Assembly: GCA_025774735.1 (NCBI GenBank)
Contig: JALGZU010000119.1
Location: 1-8,105, forward strand
Direction: 5' to 3'
DNA: 8,105 nucleotides
Source of the DNA: a candidate division LCP-89 bacterium
GTDB taxonomy: Bacteria; Electryoneota; B3-LCP
Of this stretch, positions 1 to 6,477 are shown one piece after another. The notes beneath the pieces were generated by a model. That model was not told where the DNA came from. It worked only from the letters and a program-made list of their open reading frames with translations, and did not search any database. The number at the start of each line of letters is the position of its first letter. Position 1 is the first letter of the stretch. The position numbers and the translations under genes are program-made.

Positions 1-530
1 TTGACCGCGACAGGCTTACCCTTTCTCTTCACCAGGCTGACGACGGGCACCGCTGTTTCAGCTTCTTCCCGGGTGGACTCGCTGCGGATGATCTTCCCCT
101 TCATGGCGTCTTTAGCCAGCTTATCGACGCGCAGGTTGAGCTGGTCTTCAGCATGACCGCGCACCCAGATCCATTCGATACGATGCTTGCCGGAAAGGGC
201 GAGGAGTTTCTTCCACAGCTCAGCGTTTTTTACAGGGGATCCGTCCTTCAAGGTCCAATGGCGCTTCGCCCAGCCGTAGATCCACTCGTTCATGCCGCGG
301 ACCAGGTACTGGCTGTCCGAATAGAGCTCAATATCCGAGGGTTGGCGTACTCGCTCCAGAGCCTGTATCGCCGCTGTCATCTCCATGCGGTTGTTGGTGG
401 TGTTTTCGACCCTACCGCTGTTCTCAATGACGCGATCTCCATCCAAAATACAAAACGCCCAGCCTCCGGTGCCACCCGGATTTTTGTCGCATCCGCCGTC
501 GGTATAGATCTTTAAGGGGGCGTTCTTCAT
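1..530 (-). CDS. rnhA: Ribonuclease HI, 3' end outside window
   Basis: Endonuclease that cuts the RNA strand of RNA-DNA hybrids (R-loops, primers) in the cytoplasm. I translated it by hand; 176 codons are visible with no stop, so the C-terminus lies beyond the left edge. The fold starts at once with IYTDGGCDKNPGGTGGW. The catalytic set is complete: D11 (TDGG), E50 (NNRMEMTA), D72 (YSDSQYL), H126 (VRGHAED) and D136 (RVDKLA), matching D10/E48/D70/H124/D134 of the E. coli enzyme. The WIYGWAKRHW handle-like region is at about 83-92. There is no N-terminal hybrid-binding domain. The family usually ends near residue 150-155, but here a charged tail continues past 176. The start at 530 fits the family; an in-frame GTG at 533 and an ATG at 569 are alternatives, and none has a strong Shine-Dalgarno. 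It lies 107 bp downstream of the RNA methyltransferase, same strand. Confidence 0.95.
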   Translation of the reverse strand, partial: MKNAPLKIYTDGGCDKNPGGTGGWAFCILDGDRVIENSGRVENTTNNRMEMTAAIQALERVRQPSDIELYSDSQYLVRGMNEWIYGWAKRHWTLKDGSPVKNAELWKKLLALSGKHRIEWIWVRGHAEDQLNLRVDKLAKDAMKGKIIRSESTREEAETAVPVVSLVKRKGKPVAV

Positions 531-637
531 CACAATTTCAAGAGTTTTTACATCGTGAGGTGAGATCATCCAACGATTCAATTTAGATCTTTTGGGGAAA
601 AACGCAAGCGAAAATCCGGCTAATGGCTGGCGAAAGA
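531..637. other. Intergenic gap between methyltransferase and rnhA
   Basis: This 107-bp gap is the only sizeable one inside the minus-strand gene series. Just after the methyltransferase stop, minus-strand RNA could form an imperfect hairpin (616-630, CCAGCCATTAGCCGG with two mismatched pairs) followed by ATTTT, too weak to call a terminator. Only poor promoter matches are present on the minus strand: TTGCGT with TAAATT at 16 bp, and TTGGAT with TAAAAA at 17 bp, each about 3/6 plus 4/6. Whether rnhA has its own promoter or is read through from upstream cannot be decided from sequence. Confidence 0.4.
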
Positions 638-1420
638 TCAGGTGCGGCAGAGGGCGTGCAGCAAAATGCCCGCAGCTACAGCCAGGTTCAAGGATTCCGT
701 CCTTCCCACTCGCTCGATACGCACGGCAGCGCTGCATCTCGCGACTATTTCAGTGGATAAGCCATGCTTTTCGTGCCCGATGACCAAGCCCCGCAGCCCC
801 TGTCCGGGGAGATCACCTGGCAGGAGGTCTCCCGACGTTACGGCGGCGAACAGCTTCCGTCCCCGGTTAACCTCCAGCGGAATACGCTCTTCCAAGCCAG
901 AGGACACTTCAGTGCGGATGCGGAAGATTGCCCCTGCCGAGGCTCGAACCACCTTCGGGCTGAAAGGGTCCGCTGATTCCATCCCGAGAAGAACTGTCTT
1001 AATTCCAAACCAATCGGCCGTGCGGAGCAGGGTTCCCAGGTTCCCGGGGTCGGAGATCCGGGAGCAGATCAGCAAGATCTCTTCCTGTTCCTCCGGAGTC
1101 CGGGAATCCTGTTTAAAATTATCCCGGGCCAATGCAGCCACTCCCTGCGGTGTCTTGGTATCCGATAGCCTCTCCATGTCGGACTGGGAGCAGAACTCAT
1201 GCGGAACGTCTGCCAGTTTCAGAAGCCTGATCAGTTCTTTGCCAGTTGCTGGATCCTCCGCCAACGAATGGGTGAGTAGCACTTCCTCTAACGGCCAACC
1301 CTCCTGGAGAGCCTCGCGGATCAGTTCGGGGCCTTCCACTAAAAAGAGACCGGATTCCCGCCGGGCTTTTGCCTGGTGCAGTGAGCGGTAAAGTTTCAAC
1401 CGGGCTTTGCTTATCGCCAT
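638..1420 (-). CDS. TrmH/SpoU-family RNA 2'-O-ribose methyltransferase
   Basis: A 260-residue SPOUT enzyme expected to methylate the 2'-OH of a ribose in rRNA or tRNA with S-adenosylmethionine. The N-terminal part (about 1-100) has the substrate-binding domain pattern (FLVEGPELIREAL near 26-38; TPQGVAAL near 90-97). The trefoil-knot catalytic part has all three SpoU motifs: motif 1 DPGNLGTLLRTAD (124-136) with the conserved N and R, motif 2 VIGHEKHGLS (213-222), which carries the family E, and motif 3 ESLNLAVAAGI (242-252). The usual GNExxGLS and IPM forms are slightly altered here (GHEKHGLS; IERVGRTESLN), so the exact target cannot be named; rRNA G-site enzymes of this group are the closest type. 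Its ATG overlaps the upstream transporter stop by one base (TAATG), with GGAG (1431-1434) 10 bases before the start lying inside the transporter's last codons, so translation is probably coupled. Confidence 0.93.
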   Translation of the reverse strand: MAISKARLKLYRSLHQAKARRESGLFLVEGPELIREALQEGWPLEEVLLTHSLAEDPATGKELIRLLKLADVPHEFCSQSDMERLSDTKTPQGVAALARDNFKQDSRTPEEQEEILLICSRISDPGNLGTLLRTADWFGIKTVLLGMESADPFSPKVVRASAGAIFRIRTEVSSGLEERIPLEVNRGRKLFAAVTSGDLLPGDLPGQGLRGLVIGHEKHGLSTEIVARCSAAVRIERVGRTESLNLAVAAGILLHALCRT

Positions 1421-2292
1421 TATGTCTTTTCTCCGTGAAAGGCCAGCAACAGAGCGACCACCAGAAGGAGGGCTCCAGGATACAACAGCGGAGTGGGTTG
1501 TTCTTTAAAGATAAACCAAGCCAGCAGAGCTGCTCCGATCGGTTCAACGACAATACTGACAGTGACGGTGAAGGCCTTAAGATAGCGCAGCGCCCAGTTG
1601 TAGAGGGAATGCCCGATCAGGGTCGGTATTAATGCCAGCATCAGAATCCAAAAGTAAGAGTTCAGGGTGAGTGAAAAAAGAGGCGACCTGGCGACCAATG
1701 TGAACGGTAGTAAACTGAATGCTGAGATGGTATAAATCAGCGTGATGTAGGGCAAGATTTCAATCTTCCTCCTCACACTGCGGCCAGCCAGAAGATAAAA
1801 TCCCGCCAGCGCCGCTCCCGTGAACGCCAGGAAGTCACCCCAGAGATAAGATTTTCCCAACTGAAGATCCCCTCCCCCCATGAGCGCAGTGCCCAGGAGA
1901 GTTGCCATAACAGCGTAAACCGTCCAACGATTTATCTTTTCAGCCAGCAGGAAATGCGCGAACACGGCCACCAGAATGGGCTGCGTAATGATTAGAAAAG
2001 CCGCTGAGGCGATGGTGGTTTTGGTGACCGCGGTCACCCAGAGGAACATGTGCATCCCCAGGAAGAAACCCGCGGCAATCACCTTCCACCGATCAGCTCG
2101 ACTCAAGGCTATCCAGGCCGGCACGACCTGTCGGCCAGCAATTGGCCAGAGAATCAGGGAAGCCGTAAAGAGACGCAAGAACGCGATCGTTAATCCATCA
2201 GCCTGGGCGAGCCGGATGAAGATTGCCGGCACTGACAGGGTGACGACGGCGATGGCCAATGCGGCCTTCGGAGGAAAGGCAGGCTGGTTCAT
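1420..2292 (-). CDS. EamA/DMT-superfamily 10-helix transporter
   Basis: A 290-residue integral membrane protein of the drug/metabolite transporter superfamily. It consists of two tandem EamA repeats of about five helices each, roughly 8-140 and 150-286. The family signature at the end of each repeat is visible: QPILVAVFAHFLLAEK (104-119) and EPIGAALLAWFIFKE (250-264). Loops are short and positively charged (RSVRRK at 171-176). The substrate cannot be read from sequence; relatives export amino acids, metabolites or drugs, and a few related small proteins move lipid-linked sugars. The open frame extends upstream to 2361, but I start at 2292: this gives an ATGA overlap with the glycosyltransferase stop and a good ribosome site (AGAGGA, 2302-2307) nine bases upstream, whereas the extra 23 residues would be hydrophilic and lie inside the preceding gene. 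It sits between polysaccharide genes and RNA genes in one transcript. Confidence 0.92.
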   Translation of the reverse strand: MNQPAFPPKAALAIAVVTLSVPAIFIRLAQADGLTIAFLRLFTASLILWPIAGRQVVPAWIALSRADRWKVIAAGFFLGMHMFLWVTAVTKTTIASAAFLIITQPILVAVFAHFLLAEKINRWTVYAVMATLLGTALMGGGDLQLGKSYLWGDFLAFTGAALAGFYLLAGRSVRRKIEILPYITLIYTISAFSLLPFTLVARSPLFSLTLNSYFWILMLALIPTLIGHSLYNWALRYLKAFTVTVSIVVEPIGAALLAWFIFKEQPTPLLYPGALLLVVALLLAFHGEKT

Positions 2293-3455
2293 AAGCCCGC
2301 TTCCTCTAGAACTTTGATATATCCGGAGACGATCTTCGACCAGTCGTGTTCTCGAGCCCATCGGATACCGTTCAGTCCCATCTTCTTACGCAGGGTCTCA
2401 TCGAGTATCAAGGTCTCGATGGCGGCGGCGATTTCGGCGGGCTTTTCCGGATTGACCAGCAATCCGGTTTCACCATCTTTCACCGCGTCGGGGATTCCTC
2501 CCACGCGGCTGCCGATGACGGGGAGACCGCATGCGTTTGCCTCCAGGAAGACAATACCGAAGCCTTCAATTCCCGCGATTTTTTCATCAACTATCATCCG
2601 GCTAGTGAGGATGAACAAGTCCGCCTGTTGATAAACCTCCAGTACCTCGCTATACGGAAACAGTCCCAGAAAGTGAATATGATCATTTAGATCGAGGCGT
2701 TGAACTTCTTTTTTGAGATTATCTCCTTCCGCTCCATCACCGACTATGAGATAAGCGATCTGCGGATATTTATCTTTCAGGCTTTGCAACGCTTTGATCA
2801 CCTGAAGGTGCCCCTTGCGGCGCGTAAGAGTACCGACCGTGAGAATGACAAATGGATCTTCTTGTTTGAGGTGAACCCATTCGTGCAATCGGGACGGCTT
2901 CCCTAAAGATGGCTTAAAGCGGTCAAAATTTACGCCGTTGGGGATGATATGAATTGTTCTCTTACGCTTGATGAGTCGAAGATTGAGCTCAGCCGTGTAA
3001 CGACTGATTGCAAACACCTGATCTGCACAAGAGATGGTCTTTCGTGCAGTCCATTTCTGAACTCCCATCCAGTTCTGTCCTCCGAGAATGCGGATGACTT
3101 CTGACCCGTGAGTGGCCAACACGTAGGGTATGCGGAATAGGCCGCACAACATTACAACGATGAGACCGTAGGGATGGAGCGAGCCCAAAAATACTAAGTC
3201 GGGTCGACGCTTAAGTTCTTGCAGCAAGGATTGAATGATTGCTAAGCGACGGATCTTTCTGCCCGGCTTTTCCGAAAACGGCACGAGGGTAATGTCCACA
3301 GGTGCCTGATCTAGATTTCTTACAGGAGCAAGCAGACGTACTTCGTATCCATTGCGAGCTAAGCCAGCAGAGATCTCATAGGCCCAGGTCGAAATTCCGC
3401 CTTTAATCGGTGGATAGTTATGGGTAACGAAGAGGATTTTATGTAGTGTTGGCAT
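2289..3455 (-). CDS. Glycosyltransferase family 4 (GT-B, retaining)
   Basis: A 388-residue cytoplasmic or membrane-peripheral glycosyltransferase that should transfer a sugar from a nucleotide-sugar donor onto a lipid-linked or similar acceptor. The N-terminal Rossmann domain opens with KILFVTHNYPPIKGGIS (6-22), the typical acceptor-side glycine loop, and ATHGSEV lies at 114-120. The donor-binding half begins after PNGVNF (172-177) and holds GTLTRRKGH (208-216) with the conserved basic residues, GDG (239-241), and the EX7E motif EGFGIVFLE (E297 and E305), followed by GLPVIGSRVGGIPDAV (310-325). Length is normal and all key motifs are intact. The sugar and linkage cannot be inferred. The start at 3455 is one base after the flippase stop (TGATATG) with little Shine-Dalgarno, suggesting coupled translation; its own stop overlaps the next ATG by four bases. 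Confidence 0.95.
   Translation of the reverse strand: MPTLHKILFVTHNYPPIKGGISTWAYEISAGLARNGYEVRLLAPVRNLDQAPVDITLVPFSEKPGRKIRRLAIIQSLLQELKRRPDLVFLGSLHPYGLIVVMLCGLFRIPYVLATHGSEVIRILGGQNWMGVQKWTARKTISCADQVFAISRYTAELNLRLIKRKRTIHIIPNGVNFDRFKPSLGKPSRLHEWVHLKQEDPFVILTVGTLTRRKGHLQVIKALQSLKDKYPQIAYLIVGDGAEGDNLKKEVQRLDLNDHIHFLGLFPYSEVLEVYQQADLFILTSRMIVDEKIAGIEGFGIVFLEANACGLPVIGSRVGGIPDAVKDGETGLLVNPEKPAEIAAAIETLILDETLRKKMGLNGIRWAREHDWSKIVSGYIKVLEEAGL
2302..2307 (-). promoter_or_regulatory. Shine-Dalgarno of the EamA transporter
   Basis: Minus-strand AGAGGA lies nine bases before the ATG at 2292. It decides the start against the longer frame from 2361 and is embedded in the last codons of the glycosyltransferase gene. 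Confidence 0.7.
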
Positions 3456-3456
3456 A

Positions 3457-5043
3457 TCAGAGAATGTCCGGTTGAGCAGGTTCGTCGTTATTGCGGGAGT
3501 GCTTGATCTTTTCCAATATAAACTGCAGAGCCGGAACGCGAAGGAAGAAGAGGCAGCCCGAGTACACCGCGATAGCGATCGTCAGAACGAGAATGAGCGC
3601 TATTGATTGGCTGAGAACACCGGTTATGAACTGGCGCTCTTCCAGGGCATTCCAGACTCTGAGTAGAAACCAACTGATCGCGCCGGCGAGTACCAGAGCG
3701 GTAATAATTGTCTTCAGATTGGCCAGAGTCGATCCCGCGGTCAGATGGCGCGTAAATATCGAGTAAATCAACAGGACGTTGACAGAGTAACCTATGGCCG
3801 TGGCCAGCGCCAGGCCATGGATGCCCATGGGTCCGATGAGGATAAAGTCGAATGCGATCATTACCGCGACTGAAATGACGGTCGTGATTACAGGAATGCG
3901 CGTGTTGCCGTGGGCGTTGAAACCGCGCATGATGATGAGGAGGAGTGCCCGGCCCAGATATGCCACAGCATAATAAACTATCAGACTCGACGTGAGTGTC
4001 GTAGCTTCCCTGGTAAAAGCCCCCCGCTCGAAGAGTACACGGACTATCGGCAGGGCAAAAGCAATCAGCAAAGCACCCGCCATAATGAGAATCAGCATAC
4101 TGCCTTGAAGAGCAAGTGAGAATTTCTTAGAAAACTCGGATTTTTCCCCGCGTGCGGCCAGAGATGAAAAGATGGGGAAGAAAACCGTACCCAGGGTTCC
4201 TAAGAACAGATCGGAGGTCATGCGTACAAATCTCAGGGCATAGCCCTGAGCCGATAACGTTCCTTCCGGCAGTCCTGAGGCGAGAGCCCGGTCGACGAAC
4301 AATTGGACTTGTTCAAAGGAGACCGCAATAAAGAGCGGCATGAGCATCGCGCCATAAATTGAGAGGCCCCGGTCACCGCGCCCCCAGCGAGGTTTCAGAA
4401 CTCCATTACGGTGAGGCAAGAAGAATAAGAGTGTGTACAGAATGGCTAAAAACCCGAGCGCCATGCCGGAGGCAAGGGAAACGATGCCGTATTTAACGGC
4501 GTAAAAGGCCATGGCGCTGATGGCCCCCACATTAAGCAGAAGCGGTGCAAAGGCCACAACCGTATAGCGGAAAAAACAGGTGTGCACTCCACTGAAAAAC
4601 CTATGAAGGATAATCCCGAGTCCACCGACAGCAAACCAGCGCAGGAGTGTGGTGGAAAGCTGCAACTGGTCTTCATCAAATCCCGGTGCGATCAACGTAA
4701 TGATCTGCCTCGCTACCGCGAAGACACCAATACAAACGATCAGTGTAGTCAAACTTAGCCGAGTACTAATGGCGCGGAGAGACTCCAGAGCCGCATGCTC
4801 ACCACTCTCCTCCTTCCGCTGAAAATATGCCGGGACCAGGGGAGTATGAAATTGTTCAGCAAACAATTGCCGCATACTGATCAGCACCGTGAAGGACAGA
4901 TTGAAACAGTCCATCGCTCTCCCGGCGCCGAATAGCGAGGCAGCAACCACCTCTCGCACGAGACCCAAGAGGCGTCCCGTGACACGACCGGCGAAAAGAA
5001 TGGCGGTTCCTTTAAGAACGGACTGCGGAGGGGCGGAATTCAT
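3457..5043 (-). CDS. murJ: MurJ/MviN-family lipid-linked sugar flippase
   Basis: A 528-residue polytopic membrane protein of the MOP exporter superfamily, MurJ branch, which flips undecaprenyl-linked intermediates (lipid II in peptidoglycan synthesis) across the inner membrane. Family marks: GRLLGLVRE (23-31), LFGAGRAMDCF (37-47), RQLFAEQFHTPLVPAYF (58-74), APGF (119-122), LGTVFFPIFS (284-293), LFERGAFT (337-344) and GPMGIHGLALATAIG (404-418). By eye, R24, R30, D45, R58 and R271 align with R18, R24, D39, R52 and R270 needed in E. coli MurJ. The usual acidic neighbour (D269) is leucine here, and the AEGAF motif reads AEQFH. Some 13-14 helices are expected, with a hydrophilic tail from about 511. 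Sitting between a Wzy-like protein and a glycosyltransferase, it may serve surface polysaccharide export rather than, or besides, the cell wall; the gene symbol is therefore a family label. ATG overlaps the upstream stop (ATGA). Confidence 0.9.
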   Translation of the reverse strand: MNSAPPQSVLKGTAILFAGRVTGRLLGLVREVVAASLFGAGRAMDCFNLSFTVLISMRQLFAEQFHTPLVPAYFQRKEESGEHAALESLRAISTRLSLTTLIVCIGVFAVARQIITLIAPGFDEDQLQLSTTLLRWFAVGGLGIILHRFFSGVHTCFFRYTVVAFAPLLLNVGAISAMAFYAVKYGIVSLASGMALGFLAILYTLLFFLPHRNGVLKPRWGRGDRGLSIYGAMLMPLFIAVSFEQVQLFVDRALASGLPEGTLSAQGYALRFVRMTSDLFLGTLGTVFFPIFSSLAARGEKSEFSKKFSLALQGSMLILIMAGALLIAFALPIVRVLFERGAFTREATTLTSSLIVYYAVAYLGRALLLIIMRGFNAHGNTRIPVITTVISVAVMIAFDFILIGPMGIHGLALATAIGYSVNVLLIYSIFTRHLTAGSTLANLKTIITALVLAGAISWFLLRVWNALEERQFITGVLSQSIALILVLTIAIAVYSGCLFFLRVPALQFILEKIKHSRNNDEPAQPDIL

Positions 5044-6464
5044 GTTAAATCATTGGGGAATTTTGCACTCAACCGATCCTGTACGGCGAGGAGGGTAATT
5101 AGAACGAGGTTTTCAGTCAGATACCCATGCGGGATGATAAAATCGACCTCGAATATGCCCCTGAGGAAACCTGCAACCATCAGTGCGGAGATCGCTACCA
5201 ATACGGGAAAATCGGGCGCTTCTTTTAAACGTTTCCAGAGTTTACGACTGTGGGCTGCGAAGAGCGCGAAAATTGACAGGACGAGGAGTATGCCAAAAAT
5301 TCCGATATCGACACCGATTTTCAAGTAGACATTATGGACACTCAAGAGATTAACAGCTTTACGCAGGCCGTCAGAAACGAATGAAACGAGGAAGAAAATC
5401 CGATCACTATACATCCCGGGGCCCATGCCCAGAATAGGATCGTTGGCGATTATATTCAGTGCCAACGGCCATAACTCCTCGCGTCCGGAGAGACCGCTCT
5501 GGAGTCGTAGCATGGAATCCAGGTAGGGATAGGTGAATGGTAGGGTAACGATGAATAGCAATAAGCAAATTCCCCCCCCATAAAAGAAGATCATCTTCCT
5601 TCTGGGGTGGACCAAAAGAATAAACAAACAGGCGCCTCCGATCGCTACCAGAGCACTGCGAGACATGTTGATGAGTGCAGCGACAAACATGAAAACTAAT
5701 GCCGGTAACATCCAATTCCGGAATCGAGTTCCAGCCGAGCTATTCAACAGGAAGGCAAGAGTCAACGGTGTTCCTATGATCGCGCACATCGCCCATGAAT
5801 TTGCATTGTAATTCATCAGACTCGGACGAAATGTGTTAAGGATTAAGTAATCCAGGGACAGTTGCGGCATGATTCGGACGAGAGCGGTTACATAGACCAG
5901 AGCTCCCAATAGGGATCCTGCTATTATTGCGATGAAGAGACGGTATAGATTCTGGTTCCGCAAGGCTTGTGTGAGTATCCAATAAATCGCGATGAGAGCC
6001 ACGCACTGCGATAAGTTCGAGAGGGAAACCGAATTGATGGGTGAGGCTAAAATACTGAAGATGACCAGAACAGTATAATAAACAAAGATCAGAATAAAAT
6101 TCGGTCGAATCTCTTCACCTCTCCACCCATCAGTGCAATTCTGAAGATGCCATATCAGGAGTAATCCCAATATCCAGCCGATCGTAATGAGGATCGCTGG
6201 AACACCTGTCAGTGCCGGCACGGCAGGGAAGAGCAACGGCATCAAGAAAAAGAGGATTTCAAGTAGGCTGGGTCTAATCAGCAGAACTAGCCCGATGATA
6301 GCCAGTAGGATACAAAATCCCAAAACCCAGAGAGGGGATCTATCGCCGGCCACTGCGATCAGCGTGGACAGGATCACGATGAAAGTGCAGGGGAGAAGAA
6401 ACCAGGCCTGGATTCTTCGCACTGTCCTCAGAGTATTCGGCGTCTCAATCATACCGAAGAGCAT
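5040..6464 (-). CDS. O-antigen polymerase/ligase-family membrane protein (Wzy/WaaL-like)
   Basis: A 474-residue inner-membrane protein with about 11-12 hydrophobic helices and one large external loop. Members either polymerise lipid-linked repeat units (Wzy) or ligate glycan to a lipid or protein acceptor (WaaL-like). The Wzy_C-type region is recognisable at about 255-400: NMSRSALVA (266-274, R269), SGREELWPLAL (326-336, R328), DPILGMGPGMY (342-352) and SVHNVYLKIGVDIGIFG (375-391, H377), the arginine/histidine pair expected at the active site. Sequence alone does not tell polymerase from ligase. Position next to a chain-length protein and a flippase fits a Wzy-dependent pathway. An 8-G run on the coding strand (residues 296-298) is unusual. 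I keep the ATG at 6464; an in-frame ATG at 6452 is possible and neither has a strong Shine-Dalgarno. It begins 13 bp after the Wzz-like gene and overlaps the flippase start by four bases. Confidence 0.88.
   Translation of the reverse strand: MLFGMIETPNTLRTVRRIQAWFLLPCTFIVILSTLIAVAGDRSPLWVLGFCILLAIIGLVLLIRPSLLEILFFLMPLLFPAVPALTGVPAILITIGWILGLLLIWHLQNCTDGWRGEEIRPNFILIFVYYTVLVIFSILASPINSVSLSNLSQCVALIAIYWILTQALRNQNLYRLFIAIIAGSLLGALVYVTALVRIMPQLSLDYLILNTFRPSLMNYNANSWAMCAIIGTPLTLAFLLNSSAGTRFRNWMLPALVFMFVAALINMSRSALVAIGGACLFILLVHPRRKMIFFYGGGICLLLFIVTLPFTYPYLDSMLRLQSGLSGREELWPLALNIIANDPILGMGPGMYSDRIFFLVSFVSDGLRKAVNLLSVHNVYLKIGVDIGIFGILLVLSIFALFAAHSRKLWKRLKEAPDFPVLVAISALMVAGFLRGIFEVDFIIPHGYLTENLVLITLLAVQDRLSAKFPNDLT
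5572..5579 (-). repeat. Homopolymer of eight G on the coding strand
   Basis: Eight consecutive C on the plus strand read as GGG GGG GG(A) in the polymerase/ligase gene (Gly296-298). It is the longest mononucleotide run I noticed in the window. One added G would send translation to a stop at 5407-5409 (about 352 residues); one lost G would stop at 5456-5458. Both remove the GMGPG and histidine motifs. Confidence 0.9.
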
Positions 6465-6477
6465 TTCGTTCTTGGTT

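Noticed and set aside
153..515. 120-codon plus-strand open frame
   Set aside because: Antisense shadow of RNase HI, whose catalytic residues are all present on the other strand.
616..630. Possible terminator hairpin after the RNA methyltransferase
   Set aside because: The stem has two mismatched pairs on the transcribed strand and is followed by only ATTTT; too weak to claim.
642..1391. 249-codon open frame on the plus strand opposite the RNA methyltransferase
   Set aside because: It lies fully antisense to a gene with clear SpoU motifs, its translation is serine/arginine/proline rich with no recognisable domain, and it has no convincing ribosome site; codon bias of the true gene explains it.
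2293..2361. N-terminal extension of the EamA transporter frame
   Set aside because: It overlaps the conserved C-terminus of the GT4 gene, encodes a hydrophilic stretch before the first helix, and the start at 2292 has a good Shine-Dalgarno and ATGA overlap.
5407..5715. 102-codon minus-strand frame overlapping the polymerase/ligase gene
   Set aside because: Out-of-frame shadow; relevant only as the frame that would be entered after a +1 slip in the G8 tract.
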